Shown: positions 52,932 through 62,231, numbered from the stretch's first letter. The stretch is DNA of 64,000 nucleotides from Lentzea fradiae (GCF_900100955.1 NZ_FNCC01000007.1:248001-312000); one strand, 5' to 3'. The notes: generated by a model from the letters alone, not told the origin. Made by a program: numbers and translations.

Positions 52932-54478
52932 ACCTCGCGATCATCGGCCTGTTCCTCGTCGGCATGCCGTTGATCGGCATGGCGATCGGCGGCAGGCAGA
53001 AGTCGTCGACCGACTACTTCGTCAGCGAGAAGCGCATCTCCTGGTGGGTCGTCTGCCTGTCGGTGGTGTCCGCGGAGACGTCGACGCTCACGGTGCTGAG
53101 CGTGCCGGTGATCGCGTACATGGCGACGCCCGCGCAAGGCGGCATGACGTACCTGACGCTCGCGCTGGGCTACATCGTCGGCCGGATCATCGTCAGCTTC
53201 GTGCTGCTCCCCCGCTACATCGCAGGCGACCTGGTGACGGCGTACGCGTTCCTGGGCAAGCGGTACGGCAACGGGATGCGCGCCACGGCGTCGGTGACGT
53301 TCCTCTTCACCCGCCTGCTCGCCGACGGCATCCGGCTCTTCGCGACCGCGATCCCGATCAAGGTCGTGCTCGCCGAGTACGGCGTCGACGCGTCCTACTG
53401 GACGATCGTGGTGGCACTGGGCATCGCGATGGTGTTCTACAGCTTCTTCGGCGGCGCCCGCGCGGTCGTGTGGGTCGACGCGATCCAGATGCTCTGGTAC
53501 GTCCTGGGCGGCATCGCGATCATCTGGGTGCTGGCGGGAAAGCTGCCGGACGGCTGGTTCTCGGACGCGGCCGACGCCAACAAGTTCCAGCTCTTCGACT
53601 TCACGTCGTCGCCGCTGACCGGCGCCTACCCGTTCGTGGCCGCGTTCTTCGGCGGTGCGCTGCTGTCGATGGCCTCGCACGGCGCCGACCAGCTGATCGT
53701 GCAGCGGCTCATGGCCACGCGGGACGTGAAGTCCGCGCAGAAGGCGTTGATCGCCTCCGGGTTCGTGGTGTTCCTGCAGTTCGCGTTCTTCCTGTTCATC
53801 GGCGTGATGATGTGGGTCTTCTACGCGGGCGTCGACCCGGTGAAGGACCTGGGGCTCACCAACAAGGACGAGCTGTTCGCCCACTTCATCGTCAACGACC
53901 TGCCGAGCGGCCTGTCCGGGTTCGTGATCGCCGGCATCCTCGCCGCCGCGCTCTCGTCGTCGCTGGGCGCCTTGGCCTCCAGCACGGTCACCGACGTCTA
54001 CGAACGCGTCCGCAAGACCCCGATGACCGACGACGAGCGCCTGCGCCACGGCCGGATCTGGACGTTGGTGTGGGCGGGCCTGCTCATCGTCTGCGCGGGC
54101 CTGTTCGCCTCCTCGAACAAGACGACCGCGGACCCGATCGTGGTGCAGGCGCTCGGCATCGCGGGCTACACCTACGGCGCGCTGCTCGGGGCCTTCCTCC
54201 TCGGCCTGATCTTCAAGCGCGTCACGCAGGCGGACGCGGTCGTCGCGTTCGTGACGACCGTGCTGGTCGTCGGTTTCGTGATCCTCGGGGTCAAGTTCGT
54301 CGGCAGCACGCCGACGATCGACTTCGCGAAGGCGGACGCCACCAGGAAGTCCCTGACCGGCTGGTGGAACACGCCGCTCGGGGTGGCGGTCACCCTCCTG
54401 GTGGGCGGGTTGCTGTCACTGCGGCACTCACGCGGTGTGGCGGTAGGCGACGAGCTCGACGTGGAGACGAAAGCCTAG
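52919..54478 (+). CDS. sodium:solute symporter (SSS family)
   Basis: A 519-residue transporter with about 13 membrane helices. Family landmarks: DYFVSEKRISWWVVCLSVVSAETS, the RYGNGMRATASVTFLFTRLLADGIRLFA helices and GALLSMASHGADQLIVQRLMATRD. Start GTG at 52919, with GGGGGAA just upstream, lying inside the anmK 3' end. Tight coupling to anmK suggests it imports an anhydro- or N-acetylmuramic-acid-type sugar, but SSS proteins carry many solutes and sequence does not settle this. It overlaps the convergent GNAT gene by 51 bp. Confidence 0.9.
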   Translation: MRALDLAIIGLFLVGMPLIGMAIGGRQKSSTDYFVSEKRISWWVVCLSVVSAETSTLTVLSVPVIAYMATPAQGGMTYLTLALGYIVGRIIVSFVLLPRYIAGDLVTAYAFLGKRYGNGMRATASVTFLFTRLLADGIRLFATAIPIKVVLAEYGVDASYWTIVVALGIAMVFYSFFGGARAVVWVDAIQMLWYVLGGIAIIWVLAGKLPDGWFSDAADANKFQLFDFTSSPLTGAYPFVAAFFGGALLSMASHGADQLIVQRLMATRDVKSAQKALIASGFVVFLQFAFFLFIGVMMWVFYAGVDPVKDLGLTNKDELFAHFIVNDLPSGLSGFVIAGILAAALSSSLGALASSTVTDVYERVRKTPMTDDERLRHGRIWTLVWAGLLIVCAGLFASSNKTTADPIVVQALGIAGYTYGALLGAFLLGLIFKRVTQADAVVAFVTTVLVVGFVILGVKFVGSTPTIDFAKADATRKSLTGWWNTPLGVAVTLLVGGLLSLRHSRGVAVGDELDVETKA

Positions 54479-55351
54479 GCGGGCGAACATCTTCTGCGAC
54501 GAGTCGTTGCCCGCGTGGATGGAGGCGGCGGCCTGCGGTCTCGCACCGTGGTCCGCCGCGAGTTTCCACAGCAGCTCGGTGATGAGCGCGGCACCGACGC
54601 CCTGACCGCGAACCTCGGGTTCGACGGCCACGAAGTCGACGTAGTACTCCTCGGGTTGCGCCTTGCCCGCTGCGTACCCGAGCACGCGTTGGCCGTCCAT
54701 GGCGACGACGACCGTGCGTGTCGCCGGGTCGGACTCCACGAGCTGTTTGCCGGACAAGTACGTCCGCGGGAAACATCGCTCGTGCAGCACGGCCACGGCC
54801 TCGTGCACGAACTTGTCGGTCGGCAGGACGCGCATCTCGCGTTCGCTGGGGCACTTGGCGTCCCGCAGCAGCAACGTGCGCAGGTCCCCGTTGTCGAGGA
54901 CGTGGATGGCGCTCGCCTTGCCGGCGGCGAAGCCGTGCCGTTCGGCGAACGCGGCCAGCCGCCGGTGGGCGGTGTGGCCGTAGAGCTCGAGGTCGGTGAC
55001 GTCGGCGAGGAGCTCGGCGGCGCGGCGGAACAGCGCGTCGGCGGTCTGGTCCCAGATGCGGCTGCCCGCCGGGTGGTTGACCGGGACGTCGACGAACGGG
55101 CCGTGCAGCCAGGCGCGGCCCAGCTCGGCGTCGACCTCCACGCTGAGCATGCCGGTGATGTTGTCGTCGGCGTCGACGGCGACCACGGTGCAGTCGGCCC
55201 AGGTGGGCTCGAACTCGCCGAGCTCTGCCCGGAGCTCGTCGACTGTCTCACCGAGGTACCCGATGTGGTGCGCCTTGTCGGCCTGGAGCCGGACCAGCAG
55301 CGCCATCGTGGCGCCGAGGTCGCCAGGTTCGGCGAAACGGATGTCGTACAT
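54428..55351 (-). CDS. GNAT-family N-acetyltransferase, two-domain
   Basis: 307 residues, ATG at 55351. The C-terminal GNAT domain is typical: YYVDFVAVEPEVRGQGVGAALITELL (acetyl-CoA loop) then HAGNDSSQKMFARLGFR. The N-terminal half repeats the fold without the clear coenzyme loop (GPFVDVPVNHPAGSRIWDQTADALF). The two-domain layout recalls mycothiol synthase but no close match was recognised. Its 3' end lies inside the symporter gene (convergent). Substrate unknown. Confidence 0.8.
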   Translation of the reverse strand: MYDIRFAEPGDLGATMALLVRLQADKAHHIGYLGETVDELRAELGEFEPTWADCTVVAVDADDNITGMLSVEVDAELGRAWLHGPFVDVPVNHPAGSRIWDQTADALFRRAAELLADVTDLELYGHTAHRRLAAFAERHGFAAGKASAIHVLDNGDLRTLLLRDAKCPSEREMRVLPTDKFVHEAVAVLHERCFPRTYLSGKQLVESDPATRTVVVAMDGQRVLGYAAGKAQPEEYYVDFVAVEPEVRGQGVGAALITELLWKLAADHGARPQAAASIHAGNDSSQKMFARLGFRLHVELVAYRHTA

Positions 55352-55442
55352 GAAGGGAATGGTTGCTCGCACAGCCGTACGAAGCGAGGGAGTTTTCCAC
55401 TCGTACCGAGACGCGCGGGTGCGGGCACCCGGCTGGCGTAAA

Positions 55443-55892
55443 ATGGCGCGGATGTCCACCGGCGCAGAGCACTCCGGCACGCCGTCCACCAGGGCCGAGT
55501 CCCTGGCCCACGCGGGTGACTTCCGAGGGGCGGTCACCGAGTTCCGCGCTCTCGTGAAACAGCGCACAGCGGCCGCGGGGGCGGACGACCCCGAGACCCT
55601 CGACGCCCGGCTGAACCTCGCGCGGGTGCTCGGCACCGCCGCGCAGTTCGGCAAGGCCATCGGCGTCTGCGAGCCGCTGCTGCGCGACCAGGTGCGCGTC
55701 CTCGGCGCCGAGCACGCCGACACGCTGGAGACCCGTCAGCTGCTCGCCAACCTGCGGTACCGGGCCGGTGACGCCCAGGGAGCGGCCGAGGAGCTGGAGC
55801 GGCTGGTGGCGGCGCTGTCGCACGTCCTGCTGCCCACGCACGACCGGATCGTGAAGCTCAGGCGCGACATCGCGTTCCTGCGCCGTCCCTGA
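55443..55892 (+). CDS. tetratricopeptide-type helical protein
   Basis: 149 residues with three helix-turn-helix TPR-like repeats: SLAHAGDFRGAVTEFRALVKQRT, ARVLGTAAQFGKAIGVCEPLLRD, and LLANLRYRAGDAQGAAEELERLVAAL. The interspersed GADDPETLDARLNLA and GAEHADTLETRQLLA segments are the linkers of the TPR_10/TPR_12 type seen in actinobacterial NB-ARC proteins. Start at 55443 or, three codons later, 55452. Divergent from the GNAT gene. A protein-binding role is likely; partners unknown. Confidence 0.75.
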   Translation: MARMSTGAEHSGTPSTRAESLAHAGDFRGAVTEFRALVKQRTAAAGADDPETLDARLNLARVLGTAAQFGKAIGVCEPLLRDQVRVLGAEHADTLETRQLLANLRYRAGDAQGAAEELERLVAALSHVLLPTHDRIVKLRRDIAFLRRP

Positions 55893-56011
55893 CGAGGCGG
55901 GAGAGAACACTCACACCGCCGGGCCTGCTCAGCCTGGTATGCGCCCCTCGTTCGCGGGCGCAACCGAGATTCGGGCTTGCAGGGCTGGTGAGGGTGGGGG
56001 ACTCTTTTACA

Positions 56012-56350
56012 GTGAGTGAGGAAACGATCCAACTCGATCTCAACGAATCCGGGGTGGCTGTCGACCTGCCCTTGCCGTCGAACAACCGGGACGGTGTCCA
56101 GGGAGTTCCGTACCGGCCGGTCGAATTCCGAGACGATGATCTGCCCACCGCACTGGAGCGCGCCGCCATCTGGTTGCGGCAGACCCAGGAGTGGCTGGGC
56201 GAGCCCGTTGACGTGATCGCGGTCCACCTGGACTACGACGACACGCACGGCAACCCGTACTACGACCTCAAGCTGCTCTGCAACGACGAGGACCTGGCGG
56301 GAGTGCCGAAGGTCATCCGAGAACACGAGGGTTCCCCTACCGGCCAGTAG
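56012..56350 (+). CDS. conserved-looking hypothetical protein
   Basis: About 112 residues from the GTG at 56012 (a GTG at 55988 adds 8). Acidic, soluble, with alternating strands and one helix: IQLDLNESGVAVDLPLP, TALERAAIWLRQTQEWLG, VIAVHLDYDDTHGNPYYDLKLL. AGGGTGGGGG lies about 11 nt upstream. No domain recognised. Coding is supported by third-position G/C and its fit between genes on the same strand; it precedes plsC by 25 bp. Confidence 0.65.
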   Translation: MSEETIQLDLNESGVAVDLPLPSNNRDGVQGVPYRPVEFRDDDLPTALERAAIWLRQTQEWLGEPVDVIAVHLDYDDTHGNPYYDLKLLCNDEDLAGVPKVIREHEGSPTGQ

Positions 56351-56375
56351 CTTTCCTAGGCTACCGTTCGGAAGC

Positions 56376-57089
56376 ATGTCGGATCGCGTATATCCCCCGG
56401 TGATCGCCGCAGCGAAGCTCATGTTCAAGGTGCTGGACCTGCGGATCACCGTGGAAGGGGCGCACAACGTCCCCCGCACGGGTGCAGCGGTGCTGGCGTC
56501 CAACCACGTCAGCTACCTCGACTTCATCTTCGCGGGTTACGGGGCGCACCCGTCGGGGCGTCTCACGCGGTTCATGGCGAAGCACGAGATCTTCGCCAAC
56601 AAGATCGCAGGCCCGCTCATGCGCGGCATGCACCACATCCCCGTCGACCGGAGCGCGGGCCAGGCTTCCTACCAGCAGGCCCTGTCCGCGCTCCGCACCG
56701 GCGAGGTGGTCGGGATCTTCCCCGAGGCGACCATCAGCCGCTCGTTCACGGTCAAGGACATCAAGTCCGGCGCGAACCGGCTGGCGCACGAGGCAGGGGT
56801 CCCGCTGATCCCCGTGGCCCTGTGGGGCACCCAGCGGCTCTGGACCAAGGGCCGCCCCAAGAACCTCACGCAGCGGCACGTGCCCATCACGATCCTCGTC
56901 GGCGAGCCGTTCGAGGCCGCTCCCGGCGACTCCGGTGACGCGCAGCTGCACAAGCGCCTGACCGAGCTGCTGGACAAGGCGCAGGCGGACTACCCGAACG
57001 AGCCGGGCGCCTGGTGGGTTCCCGCGCACCTCGGCGGCACCGCGCCGACCCCGGAAGAGGCCGCGAAGCTCGACGCCAGGGGCCGCTAG
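56376..57089 (+). CDS. plsC: 1-acyl-sn-glycerol-3-phosphate acyltransferase
   Basis: Transfers an acyl chain to lysophosphatidic acid. 237 residues with the HxxxxD motif (SNHVSYLD, H44/D49), the glycerol-phosphate pocket GIFPEATISRSF (usually FPEGT; Ala replaces Gly here) and VPLIPVALWGTQRLW. ATG at 56376. It converges on smc; both stop codons share a CTAG. Confidence 0.9.
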   Translation: MSDRVYPPVIAAAKLMFKVLDLRITVEGAHNVPRTGAAVLASNHVSYLDFIFAGYGAHPSGRLTRFMAKHEIFANKIAGPLMRGMHHIPVDRSAGQASYQQALSALRTGEVVGIFPEATISRSFTVKDIKSGANRLAHEAGVPLIPVALWGTQRLWTKGRPKNLTQRHVPITILVGEPFEAAPGDSGDAQLHKRLTELLDKAQADYPNEPGAWWVPAHLGGTAPTPEEAAKLDARGR

Positions 57090-60000
57090 TCCTCTTCGGG
57101 ACCGGCCGTCGTCCCAGCGGCCGGCTCCACAACGGACTCCGCGGCGGGTTCGGCGGCGGGTTCGGCCGCACGCGCCGGACCCTCCCCGTTCTGCCGCAGC
57201 CGCTGCGAGATCACCTGCGAGATGCCGTCACCGCGCATCGAGACGCCGTAGAGCGCGTCCGCGATCTCCATCGTCGGCTTCTGGTGCGTGATGATCAGCA
57301 GCTGCGACCGTTCCCGCAGCTGCTCGAACAGGCTGATCAGCCGGTGCAGGTTCGTGTCGTCCAGCGCCGCCTCGACCTCGTCCATCACGTAGAAGGGCGA
57401 GGGGCGGGCGCGGAAGATCGCGACCAGCATGGCGACGGCGGCCAGCGACTTCTCGCCGCCGGAGAGCAGCGACAGACGCTTGACCTTCTTGCCCGGCGGG
57501 CGGGCCTCCAGCTCGATGCCGGTGGTCAGCATGTCCTCGGGCTCGGTCAGCACCAGCCGGCCCTCGCCGCCGGGGAACAGCACCTTGAACACGACCTCGA
57601 ACTCGCGCGCCACGTCGTGGTAGGCCGACGTGAAGACCTCCAGGATCTTGTCGTCGACCTCCTTCACGACGGTCAGCAGGTCGCGGCGGGTGTCCTTGAT
57701 GTCCTCCAGCTGCGTCGAGAGGAACTTGTAGCGCTCCTCCAGCGCGGCGAACTCCTCCAGCGCGAGCGGGTTCACCTTGCCCAGCAACGACAGGTCGCGC
57801 TCGGCGCGCTTGGCGCGGCGGGCCTGGGTGTCGCGGTCGTACGGCATCGGCTGCGGCTCGGAGACCTGCTCGCCGCGGTCCTTGGCGGCCTGGTACTCGG
57901 CCATCTCCTGGGCCGACGGCGGCACAGGGCAGTCCGGGCCGTACTCGGTCACCAGGTCGTCGAGACCGATGCCGAAGTCCTCGGAGATCTTGGTCTCCAG
58001 CTGCTCGATGCGCATCCGCTGCTCGGCGCGGAGCACCTCGTCGCGGTGCACGGCGTCGACGAGCTTCTCCAGCTCGCCGGACATCTCGCGGACCAGGTTG
58101 CGGACCTGGGTGAGCAGCAGCTCGTGCTGCGCGCGGCGTTCCTGCGCCTGGTCTCGTTCGCGGGCGGCGCGGGCCAGCGAGACCTCGATGCGTTCCAGGG
58201 CCTGTTCACCGCCGCGGACGACGGCCTGCGCGACCTTCGCGCCACGAGCGCGGTGGGCGGTGGCACGGGCGTGGCGTTCGCGCGCCTCACGTTCGGCGCG
58301 TGCGGCCCGGCGCAACGCGTCCGCCTTGCCCTGCACCGCACGCGCGCGCTCCTCGGCGGTGCGCTGCACGAGCCGTGCGTCCATCTCGGCCTGACGGGCG
58401 GAGGCGAGCTCGGCCGCCAGCGCGTCGCGCTGCTCGGTGTCCGGCTCGTCCTCGAGCGTCTGCTCCTCCTCGGCCATGAGCAGCCGTTCCTCGAGCTCGC
58501 CCAGCTTCAGCAGGGCCTCCTCGCGGGACCGCTCGACCTTGGCGCGCTGCTCGCTGATCCGGTTGACCTCGGCCTCGGCGGACCGCACGGCGGCGGCCAT
58601 CCGGTTCAGGCGCTCGCCGGAGCGGGCCTGGCGGACCTTGGCCTCCTGCACGGCCTCCTTGACGGCGTCGAGCACCTTGCGGCGGGCCTGCTGCTCGGCG
58701 CGGGCACCCTCCAGCGCCGCCGACGCGTGCTCCAGCGCGCGTTCCGCGGTGGCGAGCTGTTCTTGGGCCTCGTCGACCGCGGCCTGCACCTCGATCACGC
58801 TCTGGCCCTGCGACCCCGAACCGCCGACGGCCCAGTCCGTTCCGAACAGGTCTCCGTCGCGCGTCACCGCACGGACGTTCAGACGAGCGGCGGTGTCCAG
58901 GTCCTCCACGACGGCGAGGCGGTCCAACGCGCGTGCCAGCGCGGGACGCAACGCCTCGGGCGCGTGCACGACGTCGACCGCCCACCGCGCTCCGTGCGGG
59001 AGGGGACCCCACTGGCTCGTGTCCACACTGGAACCCGGCGAGCCGATGAGGACGCCCGCACGGCCGAGGTCCTTCTCCTTCAACAACTTCAGCGCCGCGA
59101 GCGCACCCTCTCCGGACGCGACCGCGACGGCGTCGGCGATCGGGCCGAGCGCGGCGGCCAGCGCGACCTCGTAGCCGGGTTCGACCGTCAGCAGCGCGGC
59201 CACGGACCCCAGCAGCCCCGGCACGTCGGACGCGAGCAGCGCCCCCGCACCGTCCTTGCGGGTCAGTCCCAGCGAGAGCGCGTCCACCCGCGCACGCCAC
59301 GACGCGATGTCGCGTTCCGCGGTGCGTTCGGCCTTGACCAGCTCCTCGACGCGCTGCCGGGCCGCGTCGTTCGACTGCACGGCCTGACGGAGACGTTCGT
59401 CGAGGTCGTGGTCGTCCTCGTCCTCGGTGCCGGTGATCTCACGCGCCTCGGCCAGCTCCATCGAGGCGAGCTCGACGCGTTCGGTGGCCTCCGACAGCGT
59501 GACGGTGAGACGTTCGATCTCCTCGGCGGTGGCGTTCGTCTTGCTGCGCAACGCCTCCACCTGGCCGGACAGCCGCGCCAGGCCCTCCCGGCGGTCGGCG
59601 ATGGCGCGGACGGCGGCGAGGTGCGCCTTCTCCGCCTGCGACACCATGCGCTCCAGCTCCGACCGCGTCTCCACGGCCTCGGCGAGCGCGATGCGCGCCT
59701 CGGTCACGCCCTCCTGGAGCTCCAGCTCCATCTCGGCCGTCTCCTCGGCCTCGCGTTCGAGGTCGTCGGGGTCACGGCCGCGGCTCGGCGCGTCCACGTC
59801 GGCGGACAGGTGCCGGGCGCGTTCGGCGGCGAGACGGACCGTGCCGCGCAGCCGTTCCTCCAAAGCGGACAGCCGGTACCAGGTGTCCTGCGCGGCCTGC
59901 AGCTTCGGCGAGTCGGCCGCGACGCGTTCCTCCAGCTCGTTCTGCTGGTACTGCGCGGCCTGCAACGACTTCTCGACCTCGGCGCGGCGCTCACGGGCCT

Positions 60001-60748
60001 TCGCCTCGTCGTGCTCCTCCTGCGCGATGGCCGCCCGCTGCGTCACGAGGTCGTCGGCGAGCAGGCGCAGCTTCGAGTCGCGCAGCTCGGACTGGACGAC
60101 CTGGGCGCGGCGGGCGATCTCCGCCTGCTTGCCGAGCGGCTTGAGCTGGCGGCGCAGCTCGGCGGTGAGGTCCGTCAGGCGCGTCAGGTTCGCCTGCATC
60201 GCCTCCAGCTTCCGCAGCGCCTTCTCCTTGCGCTTGCGGTGCTTGAGGACGCCCGCTGCCTCCTCGACGAACGCTCGCCGTTCCTCCGGCTTGGACTCGA
60301 GGATCGCGGCGAGCTGGCCCTGACCGACGATCACGTGCATCTCGCGGCCGATGCCGGAGTCCGACAGCAGCTCCTGGATGTCCATCAGGCGGCACGAGCT
60401 GCCGTTGATCTCGTACTCGGTGGCGCCCTCGCGGAACATGCGGCGGGTGATCGACACCTCGGTGTAGTCGATCGGCAGCACGCCGTCGGAGTTGTCGATC
60501 GTCAGCGTCACCTCGGCGCGGCCGAGCGGCGCGCGGCCGGACGTGCCGGCGAAGATGACGTCCTCCATCTTGCCGCCGCGCAGGTCCTTGGCACCCTGCG
60601 TGCCCATCACCCAGCGCAGTGCGTCGAGCACGTTCGACTTGCCGGACCCGTTGGGGCCGACCACACAGGTGATGCCGGGCTCGAAGCGCAGCGTGGTAGC
60701 CGAGGCGAAGGACTTGAAGCCCTTCAGCGTCAGGCTCTTGAGGTGCAC
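57086..60748 (-). CDS. smc: chromosome segregation ATPase SMC
   Basis: Condensin core subunit, 1220 residues from the GTG at 60748. Walker A GPNGSGKS at 31-38, the conserved QGQL (VIVGQGQLAAIL), two long coiled coils (about 170-490 and 650-1000), a hinge around 500-640 (SDVPGLLGSVAALLTVEPGYEVALAAAL; GG at AVGGSGSQGQSV), then the signature LSLLSGGEKSLAAVAM and Walker B FYVMDEVEAALDD. The Ala/Glu/Pro tail (about 30 residues) is non-conserved. The open frame extends 417 nt upstream without SMC sequence. ScpA/ScpB are not in the window. Confidence 0.95.
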   Translation of the reverse strand: MHLKSLTLKGFKSFASATTLRFEPGITCVVGPNGSGKSNVLDALRWVMGTQGAKDLRGGKMEDVIFAGTSGRAPLGRAEVTLTIDNSDGVLPIDYTEVSITRRMFREGATEYEINGSSCRLMDIQELLSDSGIGREMHVIVGQGQLAAILESKPEERRAFVEEAAGVLKHRKRKEKALRKLEAMQANLTRLTDLTAELRRQLKPLGKQAEIARRAQVVQSELRDSKLRLLADDLVTQRAAIAQEEHDEAKARERRAEVEKSLQAAQYQQNELEERVAADSPKLQAAQDTWYRLSALEERLRGTVRLAAERARHLSADVDAPSRGRDPDDLEREAEETAEMELELQEGVTEARIALAEAVETRSELERMVSQAEKAHLAAVRAIADRREGLARLSGQVEALRSKTNATAEEIERLTVTLSEATERVELASMELAEAREITGTEDEDDHDLDERLRQAVQSNDAARQRVEELVKAERTAERDIASWRARVDALSLGLTRKDGAGALLASDVPGLLGSVAALLTVEPGYEVALAAALGPIADAVAVASGEGALAALKLLKEKDLGRAGVLIGSPGSSVDTSQWGPLPHGARWAVDVVHAPEALRPALARALDRLAVVEDLDTAARLNVRAVTRDGDLFGTDWAVGGSGSQGQSVIEVQAAVDEAQEQLATAERALEHASAALEGARAEQQARRKVLDAVKEAVQEAKVRQARSGERLNRMAAAVRSAEAEVNRISEQRAKVERSREEALLKLGELEERLLMAEEEQTLEDEPDTEQRDALAAELASARQAEMDARLVQRTAEERARAVQGKADALRRAARAEREARERHARATAHRARGAKVAQAVVRGGEQALERIEVSLARAARERDQAQERRAQHELLLTQVRNLVREMSGELEKLVDAVHRDEVLRAEQRMRIEQLETKISEDFGIGLDDLVTEYGPDCPVPPSAQEMAEYQAAKDRGEQVSEPQPMPYDRDTQARRAKRAERDLSLLGKVNPLALEEFAALEERYKFLSTQLEDIKDTRRDLLTVVKEVDDKILEVFTSAYHDVAREFEVVFKVLFPGGEGRLVLTEPEDMLTTGIELEARPPGKKVKRLSLLSGGEKSLAAVAMLVAIFRARPSPFYVMDEVEAALDDTNLHRLISLFEQLRERSQLLIITHQKPTMEIADALYGVSMRGDGISQVISQRLRQNGEGPARAAEPAAEPAAESVVEPAAGTTAGPEED

Positions 60749-60833
60749 GCCGGGCAGACTACCCAAGCGCTTGCGGCGGCTGCGGGAGGCGGGCCCTGAC
60801 CTGCGTTTCCGGCCACCTCCACGCCTGGCGGGG

Positions 60834-61424
60834 TCACGGGCGGAGGGTGACCAGGAGCCCCGTCTCGTCCGACACCTCCAGCCGGTCGATCTCGTCCACC
60901 CGGAACGACGTCGCGCCGGGAACCCGCTCGCCGGAGCCGTGCGGGGTGCCCCACCAGCCACCGGTCTCGCGCTGCCCCCTCCGGTCGAAGACGACGACCT
61001 TGCACCGCGCGCCCGGTGTGACGTCGCCGAGCTCGAACCACATCTCCGTGCCCCAGGACCTGGACACCAGCGAGACCTCGCCGCCCACCCCGGTGCCGGG
61101 GTCCCTGGCCGCCCAGGTCGGTCCCGGTGGCGGCTGCAGGAACAGGACGCCGCCGACCACGGCACCCACGACGAGCACCGCCGCGGCCACGAGCGCCACC
61201 CTGCCGCGGCGCCGCGGCTTCGGCGGGACGGCGGGGAGGTCGTCGAGGTTCTCGACGTCGTCCAGGGTCAGCCTGCCGAGCAGGCCCGGCAGCGGGGCGA
61301 GGCGCAGCAGCTCGGCCTGGCAGCCGGCGCAGTCGCCGAGATGGCGTTCGAACACGGCTCGTTCGGCGAGGTCGAGCGAGCCGAAGAGGTAGGCGCCGAC
61401 CTCGACGGTGTGCGGGCAGCTCAC
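60834..61424 (-). CDS. zinc-finger-type anti-sigma factor, membrane-bound
   Basis: 196 residues, GTG at 61424 overlapping the ECF sigma stop (GTGA). N-terminal ZAS domain: VSCPHTVEVGAYLFGSLDLAERAVFERHLGDCAGCQAELLRL, with the HxxxCxxC-like HLGDCAGC. One membrane helix follows (RVALVAAAVLVVGAVVGGVLFLQ, about 88-110), then an extracytoplasmic beta-rich domain (RSWGTEMWFEL, CKVVVFDRRG). It should hold the neighbouring sigma factor inactive at the membrane. Confidence 0.85.
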   Translation of the reverse strand: MSCPHTVEVGAYLFGSLDLAERAVFERHLGDCAGCQAELLRLAPLPGLLGRLTLDDVENLDDLPAVPPKPRRRGRVALVAAAVLVVGAVVGGVLFLQPPPGPTWAARDPGTGVGGEVSLVSRSWGTEMWFELGDVTPGARCKVVVFDRRGQRETGGWWGTPHGSGERVPGATSFRVDEIDRLEVSDETGLLVTLRP

Positions 61425-61927
61425 GCTCCGGTCACCCCTCTCTCCTCCAGTGCGTCGCGCAGCGCCCTCAGCGCGTAGAAGCTGCGCGACTTGACCGTGC
61501 CCGGCGGGACGCCGAGCGTCTTGGCAGCCTCCGCGATGGTGCGGCGGCGGTAGTAGAGCTCGATGACGACCGCCCGGTGCTCCGGCGTGAGCGCCTTGAG
61601 CGCCGCGGCGATCTGCCACGACTGCAGCACGTGGTCGATCTGGTCGCCGACCGCCGGCAGGTCGACCGGTTCGAGCGGCACCTCGGCGGCACGCGCGTTG
61701 CGGCGCCGGTAGCCGGAGATCACCAGATTCCTGGCGACCGTGTAGAGCCACGGTGCCGCGTCGTCCGGTTCCAGCTCGGTGTGGTGCCGCCACGCGCGCA
61801 GCAACGTCTCCTGCACGACGTCCTCCGCCAGCTGGTAGTCGCCCTCGACCAGCCGCAGCACGTAGTGCAGCAGCGGTGCCCTCCAGCGCTCGTAGAGCTG
61901 GACGAGGACGTCTTCCGAGGAGTCCAC
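61421..61927 (-). CDS. ECF-family RNA polymerase sigma factor
   Basis: 168 residues: region 2 (LLHYVLRLVEGDYQLAEDVVQETLLRAW, WLYTVARNLVISGYRRR) and region 4 (LTPEHRAVVIELYYRRRTIAEAAKTLGVPPGTVKSRSFYALRAL). Resembles SigL/SigK-like factors with membrane anti-sigma. GTG at 61927; the candidate promoter lies directly in front, leaving little or no leader, so the message may be leaderless. Operon with the anti-sigma gene by GTGA overlap. Confidence 0.9.
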   Translation of the reverse strand: MDSSEDVLVQLYERWRAPLLHYVLRLVEGDYQLAEDVVQETLLRAWRHHTELEPDDAAPWLYTVARNLVISGYRRRNARAAEVPLEPVDLPAVGDQIDHVLQSWQIAAALKALTPEHRAVVIELYYRRRTIAEAAKTLGVPPGTVKSRSFYALRALRDALEERGVTGA

Positions 61928-61933
61928 GCCCCT

Positions 61934-61961
61934 ACTACGCCGCTGCGCCCGGAAAGGTTCA
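61934..61961 (-). promoter_or_regulatory. ECF-type promoter candidate, autoregulatory
   Basis: Read leftwards: TGAACC (61961-61956), 16 nt, CGTAGT (61939-61934). AAC-type -35 and CGT-type -10 with a 16-17 bp spacer are usual for ECF promoters such as those of SigL. The TGA of the -35 is the acyP stop codon. The expected start of transcription is about 61928-61927, at the sigma start codon. Confidence 0.45.
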
Positions 61962-62231
61962 GCGCTCCACGAAGCCGGTCAGGTCGCCCCGCGCGTCGGA
62001 CCACTGCTCACCGACCGACTCGACATCACCCGGTGTTTCACCCGAACGGAGAGCCTGGAGCAGTAGTTCGCACTTCTCGCGGGAACCCTCGGCAACGACC
62101 TCGACCCGTCCGTCCGGCCGGTTCGACGCGCTTCCCACCAGGCCCAGCTCCAACGCCCTGGCCCGCGTCCACCAGCGGAAACCGACACCCTGCACCCGTC
62201 CGCGCACCCATGCGTTCAGTCGTACGTCCAC
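61959..62231 (-). CDS. acyP: acylphosphatase
   Basis: Hydrolyses acyl-phosphate bonds. 90 residues from the GTG at 62231: catalytic Arg19 in [12 protein letters not shown] and Asn37 in [13 protein letters not shown], and the [14 protein letters not shown] strand. Upstream open codons have no family match. Location beside smc is that of other actinobacteria. Its stop codon is part of the sigma-gene promoter. Confidence 0.94.
   Translation of the reverse strand: MDVRLNAWVRGRVQGVGFRWWTRARALELGLVGSASNRPDGRVEVVAEGSREKCELLLQALRSGETPGDVESVGEQWSDARGDLTGFVER

Noticed and set aside
57014..60799. 1261-codon plus-strand open frame
   Set aside because: Antisense to smc in the mirrored frame; Leu/His/Arg-rich and featureless, while SMC motifs are complete on the other strand.
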